From: Rhizobium album
Lineage (GTDB): Bacteria; Pseudomonadota; Alphaproteobacteria; Rhizobiales; Rhizobiaceae
DNA: 64,000 nucleotides
Direction: 5' to 3'
NCBI RefSeq assembly: GCF_003122325.1
Contig: NZ_QFBC01000011.1
Location: forward strand, 62,001-126,000
Shown: positions 16,854-25,648 of the stretch, one piece after another
How the letters are laid out: the number at the start of each line of letters is the position of its first letter
Numbering within the stretch: position 1 is the first letter of the stretch
Notes under the pieces: generated by a model
What the model was told of the DNA's origin: nothing
Databases searched by the model: none
What the model saw: the letters and a program-made list of their open reading frames with translations, nothing else
Position numbers and translations under genes: made by a program

Positions 16854-18821
16854 TCAGACGTACCAGATGCCATCGGCAATTGCCGGGGCCACGCCGGCAA
16901 TGTTTTCGGCGCTCTCTGAAAATCCCGCCAGCACCTCCGCCCGGGAAACGTTGGCAGCCATACGGCCGGTCCAGAAATCGATGCCGGCCTGTTCTCCCGC
17001 ACGACCGAGCACGTTTTGATACAGTTGCTCGACAAAGGCTTGGTTAGACACGTTTGTCCCATAAAGTGCCTGGAATTCAGCGGAGGAGACAAAACCATCG
17101 GCAGCGCTCTGCAAGCTCATGCCGGTATCCATTGCCTTGATCCAATGTGAAAGCCCGGCGGTATCAGGCGTACGGTCGAAAGCTGCTTGATAGATGCGAT
17201 ATGCTTGGCCCGCCGCCCCTGCAGTATCGAAAGCGAGAGTGCCATCTGAGAAATGCACCCGTTCAAAATTGAACAACGTGTCTGAACCGTCCCGACCTGC
17301 AATCTTGTCTAAAACGCTGATCGTGTTCCCGGCCGACCGTCCCACATCATAGTCTTCCCGCGCTCCGCGGTAGATCGCGGTATCAAGGCCGCCATTACCG
17401 TTTAGCTGGTCGTTCCCGCCCAAACCAGTTAGGGAATCATTGCCATTCCCACCCGCAATGCGATCGTTTGTCTGCCAGCCTGTTCTGGATACAGCCTCGT
17501 TGATGACTGCTATTTGTACAGCGGCATAGTCGTTGCCGCTCGGTGGCCCCTTGATAGTCAAGTCCGGCGGCGGATTCCAGTCGGCAACGGCATAGACCGC
17601 GTCAGCTATCCAGTCACCATTCACATCGGCAAACTCATAGGATTCAGTCGCAGGGAAAAGGTCTTCGTCAATACGTGAAAAGTGGCCGGCGCCATCATTT
17701 GCGAACCAAAACGTGACCTGCCCTGTGAAGCTTTCGTTATAATTGCTGAAGACGATATCCAGGTCACCGTCACCCTCCAGATCGACAAGATTGAGTAGGG
17801 GTTGCCCGCCATGAGCTTCCAGCATCTGCCCGCCAGCCTGTCCGGCGATTTCCATAGATGCATCCGTGTAGCCCTGAATGCCGTCATTACGCAGATATTG
17901 AATGAACGTTCCATTGGCTGGCGCGTGTATGGACCACAACACCAACAAATCCAAATCGCCATCGTTGTCGACATCGCCTGAAACGGTAAATTCGGAACTG
18001 TTATCGATCGAGGACGGCGAGGGGACATTTCTGCCAAGCTCTTCATCGAAAATCAGGGTAAAATTCCCCTTGCCGTCGTTTTTCAGGTAGCTGAAACCGG
18101 CAAAAACGGGACCGTTGTTCCACGACGATGTCTGCCCGAAATAGATATCGGGCAAGCCATCCGCATCCGCATCCATCAGGTTCGCGTGATAGGAGGAAAG
18201 AAACGTCTTGGTGTTGTCGGAGAAATGGTCGTCACGGCCATAAAAAATCGGTGCACCAAAACGACCGCTGCCATCGTTGAGGAGGATGTAACTTCCGGTG
18301 TTATCATCCTCGCCGAGATTGTTGACGTAGAGATCGACATCACCATCGCCATCGAAATCCGCCGCAACTGATCCATGGCTGAAATCGGTGAGTTGCGGCA
18401 GGTTTCCAGATTTATCGCTATAGGTGCCATTGCCGGTCGAGAGCAAAAGACGGTTTTGCTCGCCGGGAAAGGGGTCGGTGCCTTCGGTGCCGTGATTATT
18501 CACAAAGACATCTTGAATGCCATCGCCATTGAAGTCGGCGACGATGAAGTTCCGCGTCAGGATCGTGCTTGGTTTATCCGGTAGAAACCGCTCGGTCGCA
18601 TCGACCAACCCGTTGCCGTCGTAAGACAAAACGAGCAATGGGCGGCTCTCTGTCCGGGCGTTCCCCACGCCGATCTGCAAACCCGATACGATGACTTCCT
18701 GGCGACCATCGCCATCAATATCCACCGCAACCGAACGGTCCCATTCATAGTCGCGAAAACCCTGTTTTTCCCCTATGGTATGGCCCATGAAAACGCGTGT
18801 GAGATAACTCGGCAGCGGCAT
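16854..18821 (-). CDS. Secreted FG-GAP/VCBS-repeat protein with RTX-type repeats and DUF4214
   Basis: 655 residues without an N-terminal signal peptide, as for type I secreted proteins. Residues 1 to about 430 hold seven Ca-binding blades with DxDGDG-type loops (for example DIDGDGRQEV, DFNGDGIQDV, DFDGDGDVDL, DVDNDGDLDL, DLEGDGDLDI), forming a predicted beta-propeller. Then come RTX-like nonapeptides (GGNGNDSLTGLGGNDQLNG) and a C-terminal DUF4214 domain (AAFDRTPDTAGLSHWIKAMD, LYQNVLGRAGEQAGIDFW). The ATG at 18821 follows GGGGGGGAAC. It looks AT-richer than its neighbours and interrupts an operon remnant, which suggests transfer. The role is probably extracellular adhesion or matrix; no catalytic domain is seen. 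Confidence 0.8.
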   Translation of the reverse strand: MPLPSYLTRVFMGHTIGEKQGFRDYEWDRSVAVDIDGDGRQEVIVSGLQIGVGNARTESRPLLVLSYDGNGLVDATERFLPDKPSTILTRNFIVADFNGDGIQDVFVNNHGTEGTDPFPGEQNRLLLSTGNGTYSDKSGNLPQLTDFSHGSVAADFDGDGDVDLYVNNLGEDDNTGSYILLNDGSGRFGAPIFYGRDDHFSDNTKTFLSSYHANLMDADADGLPDIYFGQTSSWNNGPVFAGFSYLKNDGKGNFTLIFDEELGRNVPSPSSIDNSSEFTVSGDVDNDGDLDLLVLWSIHAPANGTFIQYLRNDGIQGYTDASMEIAGQAGGQMLEAHGGQPLLNLVDLEGDGDLDIVFSNYNESFTGQVTFWFANDGAGHFSRIDEDLFPATESYEFADVNGDWIADAVYAVADWNPPPDLTIKGPPSGNDYAAVQIAVINEAVSRTGWQTNDRIAGGNGNDSLTGLGGNDQLNGNGGLDTAIYRGAREDYDVGRSAGNTISVLDKIAGRDGSDTLFNFERVHFSDGTLAFDTAGAAGQAYRIYQAAFDRTPDTAGLSHWIKAMDTGMSLQSAADGFVSSAEFQALYGTNVSNQAFVEQLYQNVLGRAGEQAGIDFWTGRMAANVSRAEVLAGFSESAENIAGVAPAIADGIWYV

Positions 18822-18881
18822 GTTCCCCCCCAATTGCCTGATCCCTTAGAACATCCTTCGTTAACGATCGCTAATAGTCAA

Positions 18882-18899
18882 GCGCCGAAAAGCCGGCGC
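18882..18899 (-). terminator. Hairpin after the catabolic operon
   Basis: GCGCCG-AAAAGC-CGGCGC is a perfect six-base stem just downstream of the aldehyde dehydrogenase gene's 5' neighbour region, between that gene's stop at 18915 and the VCBS start at 18821. Read on the minus strand it lies 16 bases past the stop of the last catabolic gene. There is no real T-run, so it may be a weak or factor-assisted terminator. Confidence 0.35.
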
Positions 18900-18914
18900 G
18901 AGGAAGGCAAGGGA

Positions 18915-20345
18915 TCAGGCGCCGATATGGCTGACGAATTTCGTCGTCAGGTAACCGTCGAGGCTTTCGGCACCGCCCTCGCTGCCATACCCGCTGTCCT
19001 TGATACCGCCGAAGGGCGTTTCGGCAGCGGCAATGCCGAAATGGTTGATCGAAACCATACCGGCCTGAAGCTCCGAGGCAAAACGGTCCGACGTCGCCAG
19101 CGAGCGGGTGAAGGCAAAGGCGGCGAGGCCGAAGGGCAGGCGATTGCTGCGTTGGATCGCTTCATCGACGGAACCGACGCGTACCAGCGCCGCTACCGGG
19201 CCAAAGGGCTCCTCGTTCATGATGCGTGCATCTTCTGGTACGTCGGACAAGACGGTCGGCTCGAAGAAGAAGCCGGCATTGCCGATGCGTCGCCCACCGC
19301 ATTCAAGCTTGGCACCGGCGCCGACTGCATCTTCAACGAACATTTCCATCGCATCGAGACGGCGCGGATTGGCGAGCGGTCCCATCTGGGTCCCTTCCGC
19401 AGAACCATCGCCGACCTTCAGCGCCCTGGCGCCGGCGACGAAGCTCTCCCTGAAGCTGTCATAGACGCTATCCTGAATGTAGAAACGGGTGGGGGCGGCG
19501 CAGACCTGCCCGGCATTGCGATATTTCAGCATGACGCCGAGCTTGGCGGCGGCCGCGACGTCGGCATCGTCTGCGACGATGTAGGGGGCATGGCCGCCTA
19601 GCTCCATCGTCGAGCGCTTCATGTGAGAGGCGGCCAGCGAAGCCAGCGCCTTGCCGACCGGAACCGAACCGGTAAAGGAAATCTTCTGGATGATCGGCGA
19701 GGCGATCAGATATTCCGACACTTCGGCCGGAACGCCGAAGACGATATTGACGACACCGTTCGGCACACCGGCGTCCTGAAACGCCTTGGCCAGTTCGATA
19801 CAGGCGGACGGCGTTTCTTCCGGCGGTTTGGCGATAACCGAGCAGCCGGCAGCCAATGCGGCGGAGACCTTGCGCACAAGCTGGTTGATCGGAAAATTCC
19901 AGGGGGAGAAGGCCGCGACGGGGCCGACCGGTTCCTTGATGACCATCTGGTGGGCACCGGGAACGCGAGAGGGGATGACCCGGCCATAGATGCGGCGTGC
20001 TTCCTCGGCGTGCCATTCGATGTGTTCCGGCGCGGCATTGGCCTCGCCGCGCGCTTCCGCCAGCGGCTTGCCCTGCTCGCGGACCATGTGCTGGGCAATG
20101 ACCTCTGCACGTTCACGCACGATCGCCGCCACACGCAGGAGAATGCGGTAGCGCTCCAGCGCGGTCATCTTGCGCCAGATCTCGAACCCCTTGGCGGCCG
20201 CAGCGAGGGCGGCATCGAGATCGGCGCGCTCGCAGATCGGCAGTTTCGCGATGAACTGGCCGGTGGCGGGGTTCTTGACCTCGGCAGTCCGGCTGCCCGA
20301 AGGCGAGCGCCATGTTCCGTCGATCAGCAGCGGCTTATCCAGCAT
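18915..20345 (-). CDS. NAD(P)-dependent aldehyde dehydrogenase, succinate-semialdehyde dehydrogenase-like
   Basis: 476-residue ALDH superfamily enzyme that oxidises an aldehyde to the acid. Catalytic Cys282 (NAGQVCAAPTRFYI), general base Glu248 (MELGGHAP) and Asn150 (SPWNFP) are all present. The sequence style (ELGGHAPYIVADDADV, SGYGSEGG) is that of GabD-type semialdehyde dehydrogenases. ATG 20345 has AAGGA at a proper distance. It is the last gene of the seven-gene operon starting at 26575. With the aminotransferase encoded at 31348 it could oxidise the semialdehyde produced by transamination, but the substrate is not identified. Confidence 0.9.
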   Translation of the reverse strand: MLDKPLLIDGTWRSPSGSRTAEVKNPATGQFIAKLPICERADLDAALAAAAKGFEIWRKMTALERYRILLRVAAIVRERAEVIAQHMVREQGKPLAEARGEANAAPEHIEWHAEEARRIYGRVIPSRVPGAHQMVIKEPVGPVAAFSPWNFPINQLVRKVSAALAAGCSVIAKPPEETPSACIELAKAFQDAGVPNGVVNIVFGVPAEVSEYLIASPIIQKISFTGSVPVGKALASLAASHMKRSTMELGGHAPYIVADDADVAAAAKLGVMLKYRNAGQVCAAPTRFYIQDSVYDSFRESFVAGARALKVGDGSAEGTQMGPLANPRRLDAMEMFVEDAVGAGAKLECGGRRIGNAGFFFEPTVLSDVPEDARIMNEEPFGPVAALVRVGSVDEAIQRSNRLPFGLAAFAFTRSLATSDRFASELQAGMVSINHFGIAAAETPFGGIKDSGYGSEGGAESLDGYLTTKFVSHIGA

Positions 20346-20368
20346 GATTTGCTTCCTTGAGAGTGCTA

Positions 20369-21328
20369 TCAAAAACAGGTTTTCGGCAGGTCGGAGAGTG
20401 CCTGCGCGTAGTCTTTCGCGATGCGGGCTATGATTTCGGCGGCGGGCAGGATGTCGGAAACCAGGCCGGTACTTTGGCCTGCCTCGACCTTGCCTGCCTC
20501 GACATTGCCGTCAAAGGCCGCAGCCTTGAGCGAACTGGCCATGAAGAGCGCCTTGCGGTCTTCGTCGGAAAGACCTTCCGCTTCCGCTTTCGCCATTCCC
20601 TCGGCAAACTGGTTGCGAATGACGCGGATAACGCCGAAGCCCCGGCCAACAACCATCGTATCGCTGACACCCGCCTTGACCAAAAGATCCTGATAGGCCG
20701 GGTGCAGCCGCGCTTCGCACGACATCATGAAACGCGAACCGAATTGCGCAGCGCCTGCGCCGAGCGAAAGTGCCGCCGCCAGTCCATGACCGTCCGCGAA
20801 GCCGCCGGAGAGGATCAGCGGCATATCCGGCACCGCCTTGGCGATGGCGCGGCCGAGCACCAGCGTCGAAACGAGTTCCGGCGGAGGATGCCCGCCGGCT
20901 TCGCCGCCGACGGCGATCAGGCCGTCGACGCCGGCGTCCGCGGCCTTTCGGGCATGCACCTCACCGGATACGACATGCAGGCAGATCGTGCCGGCAGCCT
21001 TGAAACGGTCGAGATATTTCTTCGGGCCGCCTTGCGATGCGATCAGGACCGGGATGCGCTTTTCCAGCAGAATGTCGATGATCGCATCGACACCTTTGCG
21101 GTAAAGCGGCAGGTTGACGGCGAAAGGCCTGTCGGTTCCGGCCTTGATGTCGTCGATCGCTTCTTCAAGATGATGCGGAAACATCGGGCCAGCGGCCAAG
21201 ACGCCCAGACCGCCCGCATTGGAGACCGCCAGCGGCAGGGCCGAATTGGACGAGGCCCAGGACATGCCGGCCTGAATGATCGGCAGATCGATGCCGAGCA
21301 ATCTCGTGACATTCGTTTCGATACGCAT
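20369..21328 (-). CDS. FMN-dependent NMO/FabK-like flavoprotein (nitronate monooxygenase family)
   Basis: 319-residue TIM-barrel flavoenzyme. It has the family opening LLGIDLPIIQAGM, the SNAGGLGVLAAG segment, GVDGLIAVGGEAGGHPP for phosphate/FMN binding, and PLILSGGFADGHGLAAALSLGAGAAQFGSRF. These marks fit the 2-nitropropane dioxygenase/enoyl-ACP reductase II family. ATG 21328 is nine bases from the end of the upstream ligase gene. In a CoA-dependent catabolic operon an enoyl-CoA reductase-type or nitronate-type role are both possible; motifs alone do not decide. Confidence 0.82.
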   Translation of the reverse strand: MRIETNVTRLLGIDLPIIQAGMSWASSNSALPLAVSNAGGLGVLAAGPMFPHHLEEAIDDIKAGTDRPFAVNLPLYRKGVDAIIDILLEKRIPVLIASQGGPKKYLDRFKAAGTICLHVVSGEVHARKAADAGVDGLIAVGGEAGGHPPPELVSTLVLGRAIAKAVPDMPLILSGGFADGHGLAAALSLGAGAAQFGSRFMMSCEARLHPAYQDLLVKAGVSDTMVVGRGFGVIRVIRNQFAEGMAKAEAEGLSDEDRKALFMASSLKAAAFDGNVEAGKVEAGQSTGLVSDILPAAEIIARIAKDYAQALSDLPKTCF

Positions 21329-21334
21329 GATCAA

Positions 21335-22948
21335 TCAATCCTCGATCCCCGCGAGCTTGCGCGCATGGGCGGCAAGCTGCTTCTTCTGGATTTTCGAGCT
21401 GGCGGTCATGCCGATCGCCTCGAAATCGTCCACGATCCAGACGTGGCGCGGCACTTTGAACCCCGCCATTTCCCGCTTGGACCAATCGATGATTTCCGCC
21501 GGCGTCGTCGTGCAGCCCTGGTTCAGGATGACGAATGCGGCCGTGACCTCGACGAGCCGTTCATCCGGAATACCGACCACCGCAGCCTGGCGGATCAACC
21601 GGTTCTGGTGCAACACGTTCTCGACATCGGCAGGGGAGACGTTTTCGCCGCCGACGCGCACGATATCCTTCGCCCGACCCATGAAGCGCAGCCGCCCGGA
21701 TGCATCGACTGCCCCGAGATCACCGGTCGAAAGCCAGCCGTCGGCAGAAAGCGTGGCCGCGGTTTCTGCCGGCTTGTCAAAATAACCCTTCATGACGTTC
21801 CAGCCACGCACCTGGATTTCACCCGGTTCGTCCGGGCCGGCGCTCCGCCCATCTTCGGTGCGGATGCGGACCTCGACGCCGGTCTGCACCCGCATGGCGG
21901 CGCTGACCCGCAGATCTTCCGGCTCCCACCAGCAGGATTGCGCGACATTGGGCGAGGCCTCGGAAAGTCCGTACCCGACCACGCATTCACGAGCACCGAG
22001 TTCGTCGATGACGCGGCGAACGATGGTGGGTGAAGCCGCCAGCCATGCGCCACGCAAATTCAGCCGGCGGGAAGGCAGATCCGGATGGTTCAGGAGCATC
22101 AGCGCCATCGTGTCGTTGCCGGAGAAATGCGTACAGCATTCCGCCTCCATCAGCCTTAGTGCCTCGCCTGGCTCGAAACGGTCCATGCTGACCAGTGTGA
22201 CCGCATGCTGCAGGCAGGAAAGGATCGATAGCGTCGTGCCGGCAACATGGAAGAACGGACGGGCGCTGTGGAACCGGTCGCTTGGTCGAAGGCCCATACG
22301 AAGTCCGGAGAAGAAGGCATTCGGCAGTATGTTGCGATGGCGCAGCAGAACGCCTTTCGGGAAGGATGTCGTGCCCGATGTATATTGGATCAGCAGCACG
22401 TCGTCGGGTTCGTCGCAAGGCGCGACCGGCTTCAGGTCCGAATTGCAGAGGTCGCGCCAGCTTACCGCTGCGACCGGTACGTCGTCGCCGATTACCAGAA
22501 CCCGTTGCAGATCGGGCAGGGTCTCATGCGGCAGGGCCGAATCGACACCGGCGCAAATGTCCCGCAGCATGGCGATGAAATCGATCTTCAGGAAACGATC
22601 ACAGGTCACAAGCGTCGAAACGCGGGACTGTTTCAAGGTGTATGCCATTTCGGCTGCGACGAACCGGGTGTTGACCGGCACGGTGACTGCGCCGAGCGAG
22701 CCGATCGCCAGAAAGATGACAATCCACTCCGTGCAATTGCCGAGGCAAAGCCCGACATGATCGCCCTTCCTGACACCGGCGGCGGCGAGTGCGGCCCGGG
22801 CGAGGGCGACCTTTTTCTCCAGCTGGCGGAAGGTCAATCTTCCGCCCGTCGCGACGATTGCCTCGACATCGGGCGCGATTGCTGCCGACCGGCTCAAGGC
22901 GGCCGAAACGGTGAGAGGGCAAATGGCCTTGAGATCGAGATCGCTCAT
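21335..22948 (-). CDS. AMP-dependent acyl-CoA synthetase/ligase
   Basis: 537-residue ANL-superfamily enzyme that activates a carboxylic acid with ATP and CoA. Motifs in order are the P-loop YTSGTTSFPKG, the A5 motif YGLSEASPN, A7 LSTGDLGAVDASGRLRFMGR, the hinge KDIVRVGGENVSP, and the catalytic Lys near the C-terminus (SSKIQKKQL). It overlaps the upstream hydratase gene as ATGA (22945-22948). The chain-length or aromatic specificity cannot be read. The position after hydratases and a CoA-transferase shows a pathway that runs on CoA esters. Confidence 0.92.
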   Translation of the reverse strand: MSDLDLKAICPLTVSAALSRSAAIAPDVEAIVATGGRLTFRQLEKKVALARAALAAAGVRKGDHVGLCLGNCTEWIVIFLAIGSLGAVTVPVNTRFVAAEMAYTLKQSRVSTLVTCDRFLKIDFIAMLRDICAGVDSALPHETLPDLQRVLVIGDDVPVAAVSWRDLCNSDLKPVAPCDEPDDVLLIQYTSGTTSFPKGVLLRHRNILPNAFFSGLRMGLRPSDRFHSARPFFHVAGTTLSILSCLQHAVTLVSMDRFEPGEALRLMEAECCTHFSGNDTMALMLLNHPDLPSRRLNLRGAWLAASPTIVRRVIDELGARECVVGYGLSEASPNVAQSCWWEPEDLRVSAAMRVQTGVEVRIRTEDGRSAGPDEPGEIQVRGWNVMKGYFDKPAETAATLSADGWLSTGDLGAVDASGRLRFMGRAKDIVRVGGENVSPADVENVLHQNRLIRQAAVVGIPDERLVEVTAAFVILNQGCTTTPAEIIDWSKREMAGFKVPRHVWIVDDFEAIGMTASSKIQKKQLAAHARKLAGIED

Positions 22949-23712
22949 TTGCTGCCCTTGCCGCCAACGGCCTCGGAAAATTTCTCGATACCGGCGCGCC
23001 AGCCGCCATCGGCGAGATTGCGCTCGATTGCCGCCATCTCGATACGGATGCCGTTGCCGAGATTGGTTTCATACCCGAGATCGACGGCCTGTTTGGTCAG
23101 GGCCATGGCGAGTGGCGGCGCCGCTGCAATGCTTCCGGCAATCTCCATCCCGACCTGTTCAAGCATATCGGCCGGCACGACCCGCGAAACGAGACCCCTT
23201 TGATAGGCTTCTGCCACTTGCATGGTGCGGCCGGTATAAAGCAGTTCCTTCGCATTCATGCGGCCGATTGCCCGCTGCAGCCGCTGCGTGGCGCCAACCG
23301 TGCCCCATTGCGGCTCAGGAAAGCGAAACGTGGTTTTCTCGGAGGCCACGACGAAATCGCAACTCATGACAATCTCTCCGCCGGAACCGACCACCGGGCC
23401 CTGTGTCAGGGCGACGACCGGTTTGCCGCATCGGCCAATCGCGTCGTAGGCGGCAAACGAGGCCTGCCGGCGAGCGATCACCCAGGCTTCGTCCTTGCCG
23501 CTTCGCTCCTTCAGATCGGCGCCTGCACAAAAAACCGGGCCATTGGCCGCAAGAAGGATGACGCGGAGATCCTGATCGCGATCCAGTGTCTCGAATGTCT
23601 CGCGCAGCGCGACACACATGTCCAGATTGACGGCGTTGCGCGATTCCGGGCGATTGAGAACAACACGCGCAATCGCCCCCTCCTGTGTGACAGATACGGC
23701 ATCGAGGCTCAT
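22945..23712 (-). CDS. Enoyl-CoA hydratase/isomerase family protein (first of two)
   Basis: 255-residue crotonase-fold enzyme. The oxyanion-hole segments are visible as FCAGADLKERSG and VGSGGEIVMSCDFVVASEKTTF, with FPEPQWGTVGATQRL following. The Glu in the GEIVMS helix is retained, whereas the second catalytic Glu of classical hydratases is not clearly placed (PQWGTVGA), so isomerase or lyase activity is possible. ATG 23712 overlaps the CaiB stop as ATGA. It differs clearly from the second crotonase of the operon at 24896, so they probably act on different steps. Confidence 0.88.
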   Translation of the reverse strand: MSLDAVSVTQEGAIARVVLNRPESRNAVNLDMCVALRETFETLDRDQDLRVILLAANGPVFCAGADLKERSGKDEAWVIARRQASFAAYDAIGRCGKPVVALTQGPVVGSGGEIVMSCDFVVASEKTTFRFPEPQWGTVGATQRLQRAIGRMNAKELLYTGRTMQVAEAYQRGLVSRVVPADMLEQVGMEIAGSIAAAPPLAMALTKQAVDLGYETNLGNGIRIEMAAIERNLADGGWRAGIEKFSEAVGGKGSK

Positions 23713-24899
23713 CCGATCACTCCTTCTTCCCGAAGCGTCGCGATTTCGGCGTCGTCGAGGTTCATTTCGTGTTTGAGAATGGTGTCGGTATCGGCGCCGA
23801 GTAATGGTGGACAACCGATCTCGGGAGAATCGAATCCATTAAAACTGACCGGCGTGCGCAGTGCCCTGAAGGTGCCTTCCGTGGGGTGATCGAATGTTCC
23901 CACGACACCGCGCGACTGCATGTGCGGGTCGTCAAGGATTTCGCGTGTCGTATTGACTTCGCCTGCCGGGATGCCGACCGCGCGCAACGCTTCGGCCAGC
24001 GGCTTTCGTTCGCGCGCAGCAATTGCAGTGCGCATATCGTCCATCACCCGCTTGCGATTGGCCAATCGTCCCGCATTCTTGGCGAAGGATGGGTCTGCGC
24101 CGAGCGCGTCAAGGCCGAGCACGTCGCACAGCCGGCCCCAATGCTGGTCACTGCCGCTGATGTGCAGCCAACCGCCATCGCGGCACTGGAAGGCCGCGGA
24201 CGGGACGCGACCGGGATGTTCGGTACCGGAGCGGCCGATATCCTCGTCCAGTGCGAAAAGGCGTGCCGCCGCCAGGGCGAGCAGGCTTGCCTGCACATCC
24301 ATCATCGCCAGATCGATATGGCATCCCTTGCCGCTGCGGCCGCGTCCGACAAGGCCGGTGAGAATGGCGATGGCGATCCAGAGGCCGGCCGTCAGGTCGG
24401 CGATCGGCACGCCGGCCTTGGCGGGCGGCGAATCCGCATGGCCGGTCAGATGCATGACGCCGGACAATGCCTGAAACACCGTGTCGTAACCGGCCCGCTC
24501 CCGGTAAGGCCCTGTCTGGCCGAATCCGGTATTGGAGACATAGATCAGGTTCGGATTGAGTGCCGAAAGTGTTGCAAAACCGAGGTTGAAGCGCTCCATG
24601 TCGCCGGGCAGGAAGTTTTCCAGCACGACATCGTGTTGCGCTGCAAGCGTGGCGGCGATCTTCTGCGCTTTCGGCGACTTCAGGTTCAGCGTCATCGAGC
24701 GCTTGGCACGATTGAAAGCGAAGAAATAGGCGCTTTCGCCGCCTGGAAGGCGCGGCTCGAAGATACGTGACTCGTCGCCGTCGCCGGGTCGTTCCACCTT
24801 GGTGACCGTGGCACCGAGTTCGGCGAGGATTTGTGTCGCCATCGGCCCTGCGAGTACGCGCGAAAAGTCGAGGATGCGGATGCCTTCGAGTGGTTTCAT
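23709..24899 (-). CDS. CaiB/BaiF family III CoA-transferase
   Basis: 396-residue family III CoA-transferase. The catalytic Asp168 is in GVPIADLTAGLW, the N-terminal CoA-binding stretch reads GIRILDFSRVLAGPMATQILAELGA (given here in overlapping parts GIRILDFSRVL and AGPMATQILAELGA), and the terminal domain has SRGVVGTFDHPTEG. These enzymes move CoA between carboxylic acids. It sits between two crotonases, with ATGA overlaps on both sides (23709-23712 and 24896-24899), so the stoichiometry is probably set by translational coupling. Known CaiB-hydratase-lyase triads act on C5 dicarboxylates; whether that applies here is open. Confidence 0.9.
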   Translation of the reverse strand: MKPLEGIRILDFSRVLAGPMATQILAELGATVTKVERPGDGDESRIFEPRLPGGESAYFFAFNRAKRSMTLNLKSPKAQKIAATLAAQHDVVLENFLPGDMERFNLGFATLSALNPNLIYVSNTGFGQTGPYRERAGYDTVFQALSGVMHLTGHADSPPAKAGVPIADLTAGLWIAIAILTGLVGRGRSGKGCHIDLAMMDVQASLLALAAARLFALDEDIGRSGTEHPGRVPSAAFQCRDGGWLHISGSDQHWGRLCDVLGLDALGADPSFAKNAGRLANRKRVMDDMRTAIAARERKPLAEALRAVGIPAGEVNTTREILDDPHMQSRGVVGTFDHPTEGTFRALRTPVSFNGFDSPEIGCPPLLGADTDTILKHEMNLDDAEIATLREEGVIG

Positions 24900-25639
24900 T
24901 TCGCCTCCTCGCGGAAGCTGCGCATTTTGGCATTGAGTTCACGGCCGGCGGCCATGGCTTCGGAATAAGGCAGGTCCGCGACCTGATAATAGAGTGTCTT
25001 CGCAGCCGCCATGGCCAGCGGATTGGCCGCTGCCCAGGCCTGCGCGATGTCGACCGCCTTTTCGACGACCTCTTCCGGCGCAGCAATGCGGTTGCAGAGG
25101 CCGAGCGCAAGGGCTTCTTCGGCCCCGATCAAGCGCCCCAGGCTGATCATTTCGAAGGCTGCCTTGCGCCCGAGCGATCTTTGAAGGCCGGTCATGACGA
25201 GAGCGGGGACGATGGAATGCTTGAGTTCGGGATAGCCGAATTTGAGATTACTCGCCGCCACCATCATGTCGCAGCCGATGGCGAGGCCTGCACCGCCGCC
25301 GACGGCTGCACCCTGGACAGCCGAGACGACCGGTTTCGACAGGCTCTGCATCATTGCCTGCGTCCGGCACGTCAGGTCGGCGCGCTTTTCGACCAGTTCC
25401 CGGTTGGCCGGCGTCAGCGCAGCGAATTCGGATAGATCGGCACCAGCGCAGAAGGCACGGCCGTGACCGGCAAGCACGATGGCACGAATGTCCGCGTCCC
25501 GATCGGCGGCAAGAAGTGCGTCGTGGATCGCCTGCGTGAGTGCGGTATTCAATGCGTTCAGCTTGTCGGGACGGTTCATCGTGATGATGCGAACCGCGTC
25601 ACGGTTCTCGACAAAAAGAACGGAAGATGGCTCGGTCAT
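24896..25639 (-). CDS. Enoyl-CoA hydratase/isomerase family protein (second of two)
   Basis: 247-residue crotonase-family protein with FCAGADLSEFAAL and VGGGAGLAIGCDMMVAASNLKF as oxyanion-hole elements and the helix YPELKHSIVPALVM. AGGATCAGGGC precedes ATG 25639, only nine bases after the HMG-CoA-lyase-like gene. The residue set PELKHSIVPA differs from typical hydratases, leaving hydratase, isomerase or decarboxylase roles open. It is the second gene of the operon. Confidence 0.88.
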   Translation of the reverse strand: MTEPSSVLFVENRDAVRIITMNRPDKLNALNTALTQAIHDALLAADRDADIRAIVLAGHGRAFCAGADLSEFAALTPANRELVEKRADLTCRTQAMMQSLSKPVVSAVQGAAVGGGAGLAIGCDMMVAASNLKFGYPELKHSIVPALVMTGLQRSLGRKAAFEMISLGRLIGAEEALALGLCNRIAAPEEVVEKAVDIAQAWAAANPLAMAAAKTLYYQVADLPYSEAMAAGRELNAKMRSFREEAK

Positions 25640-25648
25640 GCCCTGATC

